A stretch of DNA of 49,308 nucleotides. It comes from an uncultured Oscillospiraceae bacterium (GTDB taxonomy: Bacteria; Bacillota; Clostridia; Oscillospirales; Oscillospiraceae). The notes beneath the pieces were generated by a model. The model saw nothing but the letters and a program-made list of their open reading frames with translations, was not told where the DNA came from and did not search any database. Location: positions 1-49,308 of the forward strand of contig CANRMY010000013.1 of NCBI GenBank assembly GCA_947631845.1. The letters run 5' to 3'. The position numbers and the translations under genes were made by a program. Below are positions 41,635 through 49,244 of this stretch, piece by piece (within the stretch, counting starts at the first letter, position 1; every line of letters starts with the position of its first letter).

Positions 41635-42300
41635 ATGAGAAGCGAGCTTGCGGAGCGGGTACTCCGCGCCTTTGGTATCAAGACCATGCCGGAGGATTCC
41701 CGGCCCTTTTTCGCCGAGGAGGACGGGGAGCCCTATGCCGTGTGGCGGCTCACCTGGCCGGACCGGTGGGCGGTGCTGAAGCGGACGTCGCCGGCGGAGC
41801 GGGCGGTCTATGAGACCTTTTTCGGCCGGGGCGGCGGCCCCGTGCCGGAGATCTACGGCTTCACGCCGTTTGGGGAACACCTCTACATGCTCATGGAGTA
41901 CGTGAAGGGGGAGACGCTCTCCCACTGCGTCAGGGGGAAGCTGATCCCGGCGCTGGACGCCCTCATCCACATACAGGATCGGTGGTGGAACGACGCGGAT
42001 CCCGGGCACGCCCGCGTGGGGTACGACTTTGACGCCTGCCTTGCCAGTCTCGAAAAGCGCCTGCCCTATATGGGGGAGCTTCAGGATACCTACCGGGACT
42101 ATCTGGAGACGTTTCGCGCTGTTCCCCGGACGCTGTGCAACGAAGACCTGCTCCCCTTCAACGTGAAGGTTGTCCGCCTTATAGGCGGACGGAGATTTTC
42201 TTTTCTCCTTTTGGATTTCCAAAAGGAGAAAAGAAACAAAAGAGGAAAAGAAACCAGAGGGGGGCTTTCGCATTTCCCCCCTCTGGACTTCCCCTTTTAA
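41635..42300 (+). pseudogene. Phosphotransferase (APH-like) gene cut short by a repeat insertion
   Basis: The first 178 residues follow an aminoglycoside/choline-phosphotransferase-like kinase: WAVLKRTSPAERAVYETFF (ATP lysine), LYMLMEYVKGETLSH (hinge) and TLCNEDLLPFNV, the catalytic loop in which the usual HxD is NED. At 42166 the sequence becomes identical to the left end of repeat copy 2, and the frame continues through repeat DNA to a stop at 42298. The C-terminal lobe with the Mg-binding Asp of the I-D-W motif and the following helices is missing. A functional kinase is therefore unlikely. It starts 22 bases after ddl. Confidence 0.8.
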
Positions 42301-42786
42301 AAACGACCAGAGGGGGCTTGCGAGCCCCCATCTGGACTCCTCCGGGGGAGCGCCCGCACGGGGGCGGTTGCGGGAAAGGGGATATTCCCACGCATGGGGT
42401 TTTCCGGGAATTCGGCGGGCCGCCGAGGGCGGCGGCCCCTACGGCGGTGAACGAAGGAATTTCGGGAATTCGATACCCGGGCCGGCCGGTGTCCGGCCCG
42501 TACGGAAGGGAATTCGGAGATTCGGCGTGTGGGCCGAGCGGGTCTCTGGCCCCTACAGATACACAGCCGCAGCAACGCGGGAGAAAGAGGACATCACGCC
42601 TCGTTGACAGAGTGGTGAGCGGCTAAGCGAGTTAGAAGCAGAGACAATTCGTCAAAAGACGCGCGGTGATGAATGGGACAGGGTAACGACTACAGCCCCA
42701 TTGCTTTTCTCTTCTTTGAAGCTTTCTTCTCTTTTGTCAACACAAAAGAGAAGAAAGCGTATCTCCCTCCGCCCTTATAAGGGCGG
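42166..42786. repeat. Dispersed structured repeat, copy 3 (complete, inserted in a gene)
   Basis: Positions 42166-42289 are identical to 35437-35560. A cagagggggc hairpin, then a different GC-rich palindromic insert (42405-42510, gggccggcc modules like those at 21749-21962) follow. The conserved middle (42548-42690: gcagagacaattcgt, acgcgcgg.gatgaatgggac) and the right arm with palindrome cgcccttataagggcg (42698-42786) close it. It truncates the phosphotransferase gene and precedes murF. No gene of its own is seen in 42301-42880. Confidence 0.8.
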
Positions 42787-42880
42787 AAACCCCCGCCGCC
42801 CGCTCTGGGCGGCACCCCCGCCGCGGAGGCGGCGCTATCCCCGGCAATACTGCCGGAATCAGTATAAGGAGGGCAAAGAA

Positions 42881-44266
42881 ATGAGTTTAAAATCCCTTAC
42901 CGTTGAGAAGATCGCGGAGGTGGTGGGCGGGAGGTACATCGGCCCGCGCTCCCTGCGCAACGACAGGATCAGCTCCGTCTCCATCGACAGCCGGGAGGTG
43001 GAGCCGAACGGCCTCTTTGTGTGCATCAAGGGCCAGCGCTTCGACGGCCACAGCTTTGCCCTGCAGGCGGTGGAGGAGCGCGGCGCCAAGCTGTGCCTGG
43101 CCGAGGAGGAGCTGACCACCGTGCCCTATATCCGCGTGGCCAACACCCGGAAGGCCCTGCAAGATCTGGCGGCCTATTACCGCCGGCTTTTCAAGATCCC
43201 CGTGGTGGGCATCGTGGGCAGCGTGGGCAAGACCACGGCCAAGGAGCTGACGGCCAGGGTGCTGTCCCGGCATTTCCTGACGCTGAAGACCCCGGAAAAT
43301 TACAACAACGAGCTGGGCGTGCCGCTGACCATCCTGAAGCTCCGGGAGGGGCATGAGGCGGCGGTGGTGGAGATGGGGATCTCCGACTTCGGAGAGATGC
43401 GCCGCCTGGCGGCCATCGTGCGGCCGGATATCTGCGTGGTCACGTCCATCGGCTACTGCCATTTGGAGAAGCTGGGCGATCTGCAGGGCGTTCTGAAGGC
43501 CAAGAGCGAGGTCTTTGAATTCATGGAGTCCAACGCCGTGGCCGTATTGAACGGCGACGACGAGATGCTCCGGGAACTGGACACCGGCACCAGGAAGCTC
43601 CTGTACGGCGCGGGGCCCTGGAACGATGTGCGGGCGGAGAACGTGGAGAATCTGGGCCTGGAGGGCGTCAGCTGCGACATCTGCTTTGCCGACGATCGGA
43701 TTTTCACCATGATCCCGGCCTTCGGAAGCCACATCGTCTACGGCGCCCTGGCCGCGGCGGCGGTGGGCTATATCCTGGGCGACACCGGCGAGGAGATTTT
43801 GCGCGGCATCGCCGACTACCGGCCCGTGGGCGGCAGGGCCAGCGTCACGGACACCGGGTTTATCACCCTCATTGACGACTGCTACAACGCCAACCCCAAC
43901 TCCATGGCGGCGGCTATCCGCTCCCTGAGCTCCATCCGCGCCCTCAGCGGCGACCACGGCAAGCGGGTGGCTATTTTGGGCGACATGAAGGAGCTGGGCG
44001 CGGACTCGGCCCATCTGCACTATCTCATGGGCAAGCTGGCCGCCGAATGCGGCATCGACTCGCTGGTGTGCTGCGGCGAGGACGCCAAGAACATCTATGA
44101 CGCGTATCTGGCCGCCGGCGGGAAAAAGGCCCGGTATTACCTGCGCCGGGAGGACTTCACGCCGGACATCGCCGAGACGGTGGGGCGCGGCGACGTGGTC
44201 CTTGTCAAGGCCAGCCACAGCATGGAGTTTTATGAGATCGTGAAGCTTCTGAAGACCCTGAAATGA
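42881..44266 (+). CDS. murF: UDP-N-acetylmuramoyl-tripeptide--D-alanyl-D-alanine ligase
   Basis: A 461-residue Mur ligase that adds D-Ala-D-Ala to the UDP-MurNAc-tripeptide. The N-terminal substrate domain shows SIDSREVEPNGLFVCIKGQRFDGH near residue 35. The P-loop is GIVGSVGKTTAKEL near 110, with KTPENYNNELGVPLT near 140 and EMGISDFGEM near 168. The C-terminal domain has IDDCYNANPNSMAAAI near 330. The ATG at 42881 has AAGGAGGG 9 bases upstream. The upstream ORF extension lies in repeat DNA. Confidence 0.95.
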   Translation: MSLKSLTVEKIAEVVGGRYIGPRSLRNDRISSVSIDSREVEPNGLFVCIKGQRFDGHSFALQAVEERGAKLCLAEEELTTVPYIRVANTRKALQDLAAYYRRLFKIPVVGIVGSVGKTTAKELTARVLSRHFLTLKTPENYNNELGVPLTILKLREGHEAAVVEMGISDFGEMRRLAAIVRPDICVVTSIGYCHLEKLGDLQGVLKAKSEVFEFMESNAVAVLNGDDEMLRELDTGTRKLLYGAGPWNDVRAENVENLGLEGVSCDICFADDRIFTMIPAFGSHIVYGALAAAAVGYILGDTGEEILRGIADYRPVGGRASVTDTGFITLIDDCYNANPNSMAAAIRSLSSIRALSGDHGKRVAILGDMKELGADSAHLHYLMGKLAAECGIDSLVCCGEDAKNIYDAYLAAGGKKARYYLRREDFTPDIAETVGRGDVVLVKASHSMEFYEIVKLLKTLK

Positions 44267-45195
44267 CGCTGACCTATCTTTGCGGGGAGCGGGATACGGG
44301 CCGGAGGGTCTACCACGTCCTGAAAAATGAGTTGCGCCTGTCCGCCGAACAGATCAAGCGCGTCAAGCGGGCGGAGGCCGTAACGGTGGACGGGGCGCCC
44401 GTGTGGATGGACAGGGTCCTCGCCCCCGGCGAGACGGTGGCCGTGGCGCTGGAGAAGCTGGAGACGCCGCCGGACTTCCCGCCTGAGCGCGGGCCGGTAG
44501 AGGTGATCTTCGAAAACGAAGCCCTGCTGGCGCTGAACAAGCCGGCAGGGCTTTTGACCCATCCGTCCAGGGGGAAATACACGGGGACGCTGGCTAATTT
44601 CGCCGCCGGCTACCTGCTGGACACCGCCGGGAGCGCCGTCTGCCACGCGGTAAACCGGCTGGACCGGGACACGTCGGGCGTGGTTCTCTTTGCCAAGAGC
44701 GCCCATTTCAAAAATCTGGCCGTCGAGGCGCTGAAGGCCCCGGAGGCGGAAAAGGAGTACACTGCCTTCCTGTGCGGACGGCTGCCGGAGGCGCGGGGCG
44801 TCATCGATCTTCCCATCGCCCGGGAGCGGGAGGGGTGCCAGCGGCGCGTGGTGCGCGGCGACGGAAAGCCGGCGGTGACGGAGTATGAGCTGGTGGAGAC
44901 GGCCAAGGTGGGCAGCGTGGAGGTGTCGCTGGCGCGGCTGCGGCTGAAAACCGGGCGGACGCACCAGATTCGGGTCCACTGCGCCTGCTTGGGGGCGCCG
45001 GTGCTGGGCGACAGGCTCTACGGGGACGCGGAAAGCGCGGCGCTGGCCGAGGCTCTTGGCCTGACGGCGCATCTGCTTCACGCGGGGCGGCTGACCTTCC
45101 TTGAGCGCGTGAGCGGGGAGACGGTCTCGCTGCGGGCGGAGATCCGGCGGGAGGATATGATAAAAATCGGGGAATTTTTTAAAAATTTCTATTGA
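44263..45195 (+). CDS. RluA-family pseudouridine synthase
   Basis: A 310-residue RNA pseudouridine synthase. An S4-like N-terminal RNA-binding segment (LSAEQIKRVKRAEAVTVDGAPVWMDRVLAPGETV) is followed by the catalytic domain with VNRLDRDTSGVVLFAKS near residue 130, containing the nucleophilic Asp, and KTGRTHQIRVHCACLG near 230. It resembles RluD-type enzymes acting on 23S rRNA, but the target uridines cannot be read. The ATG overlaps murF (ATGA). Confidence 0.92.
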   Translation: MTLTYLCGERDTGRRVYHVLKNELRLSAEQIKRVKRAEAVTVDGAPVWMDRVLAPGETVAVALEKLETPPDFPPERGPVEVIFENEALLALNKPAGLLTHPSRGKYTGTLANFAAGYLLDTAGSAVCHAVNRLDRDTSGVVLFAKSAHFKNLAVEALKAPEAEKEYTAFLCGRLPEARGVIDLPIAREREGCQRRVVRGDGKPAVTEYELVETAKVGSVEVSLARLRLKTGRTHQIRVHCACLGAPVLGDRLYGDAESAALAEALGLTAHLLHAGRLTFLERVSGETVSLRAEIRREDMIKIGEFFKNFY

Positions 45196-45220
45196 CAACG
45201 GCGGACAAATGGGGTAGAAT
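45192..45220 (+). promoter_or_regulatory. Sigma-A promoter of the tRNA pair
   Basis: TTGACA (45192-45197), 17 bases, TAGAAT (45215-45220). Its -35 overlaps the stop of the pseudouridine synthase gene. Confidence 0.85.
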
Positions 45221-45248
45221 AATCGAGCGCCGTAAAGGAAGCAGATAC

Positions 45249-45325
<77 letters not shown>

Positions 45326-45328
45326 TAT

Positions 45329-45404
<76 letters not shown>

Positions 45405-45456
45405 GAATTGCAGGTTAAAACTACTATTAGTAGCCAAAACGCCTGCGCCGCAAGGG

Positions 45457-45505
45457 TTTTGAGGTCGTTCCAGAGCGAACTGGAACGACCTCAAAATTTT
45501 CCTAT
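45457..45505. terminator. Terminator after the tRNA pair
   Basis: A 17-bp perfect stem (arms around gaggtcgttccag/ctggaacgacctc) spans 45457-45496 and is followed by a T-rich tail. It is symmetrical and could stop both strands. The rest of 45405-45640 holds no gene; a degenerate tRNA T-loop sequence on the minus strand lies near 45528-45548. Confidence 0.85.
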
Positions 45506-45575
45506 TTTTCCTCGTTTCCCCCAAACTGGAGGGATTCGAACTGGCGACATCAACAATTGAATAGAAGCTGCACAA

Positions 45576-45607
45576 ATGCCGGGTCAGACGACCCGGCATA
45601 TTTTTTT
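45576..45607 (+). terminator. Intrinsic terminator just inside the accessory region
   Basis: atgccgggtc and gacccggcat pair around agac, followed by seven T. No complete gene ends here, so it may belong to a lost or deleted upstream gene of the mobile element. Confidence 0.8.
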
Positions 45608-45640
45608 GCCCTGACTGGATGGCTTCAACAGTTATTTTCG

Positions 45641-45669
45641 TTGACTCAAATGGGGCGTGCAGGTATAAT
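45641..45669 (+). promoter_or_regulatory. Sigma-A promoter of the accessory gene cluster
   Basis: TTGACT (45641-45646), 17 bases, TATAAT (45664-45669), 28 bases before the ATG at 45698. Confidence 0.8.
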
Positions 45670-45697
45670 CCCCTTAACCACAGCTGGAGGTGAGCAA

Positions 45698-46696
45698 ATG
45701 AATTTGCGAGATCTGTCCAAGTCTTTGCAAAAGGCGATAGAGGATATGGAAGGCGCATGGGCAAAGGTTGACGAGGGCAAAGATTGCCTATCTTGGGATT
45801 GCTACTTCTGCGAGCTTCAAAGCAGTATCAACAGTGCGGAGGTGAACGGAGTCATAAGCTCTGATGCGGCATGGGACCTCCGAGAAAAGTATCTGCGGAT
45901 GGGGCGTCCGACCCTTTCGAGAAAAACATCATACATTAAGCGCCGGGGTTATGAAGCCCCGGTAATTTTATTATTGGGAGGTAAATCAATGGACACTAAA
46001 GAGATCAGTGAAGAAGCAAAGGCGCGGTTTTTTGAGGAGGCCGGTATCTGTCTGAAGCGGGGCGGGTTTCAGGTCGGTCCCGTGGAGGAGGGGTATATGC
46101 CGGTCTCCTGGCAGGACGCTCCTCTGTGCCGGGTGAACGGCGTGGGCGGAATCAGATACCGCAGCGAGGTGGTACGGGACCCTGACGCGGGGGAGGCACT
46201 GAACCGCGTGTTGGACATCATCAACGTCGCCGACGAATACATGCGGCTTCTGGAAAAGGCCCCGCAGCTCAACGCCACCGGGCTGGACGAGAGCTATAAG
46301 TGCCTTAACGAGTTCAACGGCGCTGTGCTGGCCGCCCATCATTCCTCCCGCGGCTGGGATTTCGTGACTTGGTACCGGGATTACAGCGGCGAAGCCGTGA
46401 CGCAGGGGCACTATGTCGGCGGCGACTACGAGGGAGCAAAACGGGACTTCGCCATCCGTGCCGGGCTCGTGCCCCAAAAAGAATTATTCTCTCAGGAACA
46501 GCTTGCGGAGATACACCGCTGTGTGGAGACAGTCCGTGACATGGATCTCCCCACGACTGTAAAGAGAGAAGACCGCATGGACGGCATCCTCGAACAGATA
46601 CGCAGGGCGGTGCCGGACCTGGACGCTCGGATCGGGCAGGCGCAGAACGAGGACGGCCAGATCGCGGATCAGGCTCTATGGTCGCAGACCATGTAG
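45698..46696 (+). CDS. Unrecognised accessory ORF, possibly two cistrons fused in frame
   Basis: The ATG at 45698 has TGGAGG upstream and opens a 332-codon frame. The first 80 or so residues (MNLRDLSKSLQKAIEDMEGAW...) are acidic and look like a small complete protein. They are followed by a terminator-like hairpin (45943-45962) and then by a second GGGAGG plus ATG at 45989, which begins a 235-residue module (MDTKEISEEAKARFFEEAG...) without an intervening stop. The second module has a segment, FVTWYRDYSGEAVTQGHYVGGDYEGAKRDFAIRAGL, of the sort seen in proteins of clostridial conjugative elements. I do not know its function. Either a real fusion or loss of the first stop is possible. Confidence 0.6.
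   Translation: MNLRDLSKSLQKAIEDMEGAWAKVDEGKDCLSWDCYFCELQSSINSAEVNGVISSDAAWDLREKYLRMGRPTLSRKTSYIKRRGYEAPVILLLGGKSMDTKEISEEAKARFFEEAGICLKRGGFQVGPVEEGYMPVSWQDAPLCRVNGVGGIRYRSEVVRDPDAGEALNRVLDIINVADEYMRLLEKAPQLNATGLDESYKCLNEFNGAVLAAHHSSRGWDFVTWYRDYSGEAVTQGHYVGGDYEGAKRDFAIRAGLVPQKELFSQEQLAEIHRCVETVRDMDLPTTVKREDRMDGILEQIRRAVPDLDARIGQAQNEDGQIADQALWSQTM
45943..45991 (+). promoter_or_regulatory. Internal hairpin, ribosome-binding site and start codon inside the ORF
   Basis: ccggggtt/aagccccgg (45943-45962) is followed by TAATTTTATTATT, then GGGAGG (45976-45981) and ATG at 45989. This layout is that of a gene boundary, placed inside an open frame. It argues for separate translation of the downstream module. 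Confidence 0.6.
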
Positions 46697-46707
46697 GGGG
46701 TGTTGAG

Positions 46708-47064
46708 ATGTCAATCCATTTTTCGGTGGTGACTGTCACGGCCAACGGGAATGAGGCGGAGTTCTACGCGGCAAATACCCCCTGGAGCCGGCTCGATTTG
46801 GAGGAAAACGATGACTTCCTGGATTTCATCGCAGACTTGGATGAGGCACAGGATGTGCATGTCCATGTGGAGGATTACATTTACGGAGAGGGAGAGGTTG
46901 AGGCGGCCAGTGAAGATGAGCTGGCGGACATCGCGGCGCGTGTGGAGCGTGACCCCGCCTTTCTTGACCACCACTGCGACAACATCGCGGACAACGACTT
47001 CTCCTTCTGGTTTGAGCCGGAGGAGAGCATGGGTCAAACTGAATTTGGACAGACAATGTATTGA
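46708..47064 (+). CDS. Extremely acidic 118-residue accessory protein
   Basis: I do not recognise the family. By hand count the protein has about 31 Asp/Glu and only three Arg/Lys, spread along its length (LDLEENDDFLDF, HVEDYIYGEGEVEAASEDEL, HCDNIADNDFSFWFEPEE). No signal or membrane segment is present. The ATG at 46708 is 11 bases after the previous stop, with GGGGGTG upstream. It is one gene away from an ArdA-like antirestriction gene. The charge pattern is that of DNA-mimic proteins, but function is inference. Confidence 0.72.
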   Translation: MSIHFSVVTVTANGNEAEFYAANTPWSRLDLEENDDFLDFIADLDEAQDVHVHVEDYIYGEGEVEAASEDELADIAARVERDPAFLDHHCDNIADNDFSFWFEPEESMGQTEFGQTMY

Positions 47065-47125
47065 GCCGGGGCTTTCGGAAACGAGAGCCCCGGCTTTTGC
47101 GTATACGAGGAGGTGATCAAATCAA

Positions 47126-47413
47126 ATGTATGAGGATGACTATTTCGCGGATACCGGCATGGAATATGACCGTTTAGAACCGAGGGAGGAGCTTAATTTC
47201 AAGTTCAGGGCCTATGTGCCGGACTATGCGCCCCCGTCTCTCCTGGAGAGGCCGGAGGCGCACATAAACGATTGGTGCGAGGGCTGTCCCTATCCCGCCC
47301 ACGGATTCGTCTGCTGGAGCCAGGACGGGGACTGCCTGAGACAACGGGTTTCAAGGATTTATCACAGGAAGAAGGAGAGTGCGAAATATGGCACAGGCGC
47401 TAATATGCAATAA
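47126..47413 (+). CDS. Cysteine-containing 95-residue accessory protein
   Basis: Unrecognised. It begins MYEDDYFADTGMEYDRLEP with GAGGAGG about 11 bases upstream. Near residues 52-72 it has four cysteines (WCEGCPY, FVCW, GDCLRQ), which could bind a metal. The N-terminal half is acidic, the C-terminal tail basic (RIYHRKKESAKYG). The 3' end overlaps the next gene by 26 bases, so the two are cotranscribed. Confidence 0.7.
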   Translation: MYEDDYFADTGMEYDRLEPREELNFKFRAYVPDYAPPSLLERPEAHINDWCEGCPYPAHGFVCWSQDGDCLRQRVSRIYHRKKESAKYGTGANMQ

Positions 47414-48572
47414 GGATAACCCGGTTGGCGCGGTGGTGGTCCCGCTTCCTATCCCGGATAAGGAATACTCCAAAACCCTCGATGACCTTCGAAAGTTGGG
47501 TATCGGGGACACAACCATGCTGGACTGCTATGTGGATCAGATCATGGACGCCCCGCCCGTGCTGGACTGTCTGGAGGGGCAGAATGTCAATATCGATGAG
47601 CTGGATTTCCTGTTCCGTTCCATTGACCGCTATACCGATAATGAGTTGGCGGAGTTCCAGGCGATGGCGGCAAAGTTAGAACTCACGGACATTAAGGACC
47701 TCATCAACATGAGCTTCTGCTCGGAGAAGGCCACGGTCATTACCAACTTTGATGATCTGGAGAATTTGGGCCGGAGGCACTACATGACCATGTGCGGCGG
47801 TGCCTGCTCGACGGAGGAGTACGACAGCCTCAACGGTGTAGGCATCGCCCGCGAACTTATTGCCAGCGGCAAGGGAACAGTAACTCCTTACGGCGTGGTC
47901 TATGACAACGGTCTGCAGCTGGAGGAGCTCTACACGGGACGGAACTTCCCGGCCTACGCAGACCAGTCGTATATGATGGAGTTGGAGCTGGTCCCCATTA
48001 CGGACGGCCCGGAGAAGGGAATCCCCGCCGTGCTGTTCCTGCCCACCCCGGAGGAACGGCTGAAGCGGCTCGTGGAGAGGGCGGGATACGGCGGCCTCGA
48101 TGAGATCATTGTACAGAGCTGGAGCAGTGAGCTCCCGGAGGCGGTGAATCAGGCGATGTACATCCCGCAGGAGGATCTGCGGATGCTCAACACTCTGTGT
48201 GAAAAGGTGGCGGAAATGAGTGATTTCCAGAGGAAAACTCTCGCCGCCGCCGTACTCTACGCCCAACCGCAGGGCGTATACCAGGTGAACAGGGTGGCGG
48301 AGGAGCTGGAGCAATTTGAATTCGTCCCCGGCGTCAGCACTCCGGAGGAGTACGGAAGATGCCTGATACAGAAGTCTGTCCAGTATGACCCGGAGCTGGA
48401 GGACTACTATGACTTCGCTAAATACGGCCAGAGCCGTGTGGAGAGCGAGGAGGGGCGCTTTTTGAACGGCGGGTACGTCCGCTTCAAAGGATGTATCTCC
48501 ATGGAGGAGTTTCTGATGGAGCCGCCCTCCCCCGGCCCCGAACAGGGCGGTATGCAGATGGTGGGGTTTTGA
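47388..48572 (+). CDS. ArdA-like antirestriction protein
   Basis: A 394-residue acidic protein. The C-terminal part (LEDYYDFAKYGQSRVESEEGRFLNGGYVRF, about residues 335-370) follows the end of ArdA domains, which mimic bent DNA and inhibit type I restriction enzymes. The N-terminal part (VVVPLPIPDKEYSKTLDDLRKLGIGD ... IDELDFLFRSIDRYTDNELAEFQAM) resembles the ArdA-like proteins of Firmicutes conjugative elements, which are longer than classical ArdA (about 165). The ATG at 47388 has GAAGGAG about 9 bases upstream. Context is a mobile-element accessory cluster. Confidence 0.72.
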   Translation: MAQALICNKDNPVGAVVVPLPIPDKEYSKTLDDLRKLGIGDTTMLDCYVDQIMDAPPVLDCLEGQNVNIDELDFLFRSIDRYTDNELAEFQAMAAKLELTDIKDLINMSFCSEKATVITNFDDLENLGRRHYMTMCGGACSTEEYDSLNGVGIARELIASGKGTVTPYGVVYDNGLQLEELYTGRNFPAYADQSYMMELELVPITDGPEKGIPAVLFLPTPEERLKRLVERAGYGGLDEIIVQSWSSELPEAVNQAMYIPQEDLRMLNTLCEKVAEMSDFQRKTLAAAVLYAQPQGVYQVNRVAEELEQFEFVPGVSTPEEYGRCLIQKSVQYDPELEDYYDFAKYGQSRVESEEGRFLNGGYVRFKGCISMEEFLMEPPSPGPEQGGMQMVGF

Positions 48573-48644
48573 AAAACCTTCGTGGACTTTTGCGAAAACA
48601 AGCGGTATGTTGTGTGCTTACCGCAGAAAGGAGGAAGATCATCA

Positions 48645-49244
48645 ATGTACACTGACGCATGGAAAGAAACCTTTGAGCGGGCCGAGCTTCAGGGAAAGCC
48701 TGTGCTGTTCACCCCGAACCGCGTCCTGCCGGATACCGTGCCGGAGAAGTGGTTTCGCTATGAGCTTCGCGGTCGTGGCCGGGACTTTGAGGTGCCTCGT
48801 TATCTGGAAAAAGAAGTCGCGGTTGACTTCCTTGGTACAGTGCTGTCGCCGGAGCGTTTTGCTCTGAACCACGGCAGGCTGAACATCGAGGGAGAGTTCG
48901 AAAGGCTTTACGAACCCATGACCGTTTCGGGCTTCTGCAGGACCCAAAGCCTCCCGCTTCCCAAAGACACAAAAATAAGTTGGAGCTCCGGCCCCGCGGA
49001 GAGGCTGTCCAGTACGAAGACATTGGCCTTCGGGTGGAGCTCCAGATACTCCCGCCGCGCCTGGCCGGCGCAGGCGAAGCTCCCGGAGAGGGCCCCGGTG
49101 ATCGTGACGGCGAAAACTGTGTCCGCGCCCCCGAAGGCGTCCAGCCACTCGGAGGCGTTGGGGCATGAGGTCCCGGACTTTCCGCCGTATTCGGCCAGCT
49201 CCCGGAGCATCCTATCTGTATCAAGGCCCGGAATTCGCGTATGA
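48645..49244 (+). pseudogene. LPD28-like accessory gene, disrupted after about 105 codons
   Basis: The ATG at 48645 has AAAGGAGG about 10 bases upstream. The first 105 or so residues (MYTDAWKETFERAELQGKPVLFTP ... EFERLYEPMTVSGFC) look like LPD28-type proteins from clostridial conjugative elements. From about 48960-48978 the frame reads the antisense of a DegV-family gene and is Ser/Pro/Arg-rich nonsense to the stop at 49242. The native 3' end is therefore missing. Function of the intact family is unknown. Confidence 0.6.
48975..49230 (-). pseudogene. DegV-family protein fragment, inverted
   Basis: On the minus strand about 85 residues match the DegV family of fatty-acid-binding proteins: GLDTDRMLRELAEYGGKSGTSCPN, then VFAVTITGALSGSF, then NVFVLDSLSAGPELQLI. 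Both ends stop abruptly inside the domain: one merges with the LPD28-like gene, the other with a transposase fragment. It is an internal piece of a gene, with no start or end of its own. Confidence 0.75.

Noticed and set aside
45528-45548. tRNA-like T-loop on the minus strand (gccag-ttcgaat-ccctc)
   Set aside because: The bases flanking the loop do not pair as a T stem, and no acceptor or anticodon arm could be found. It is noted only as a possible integration scar.
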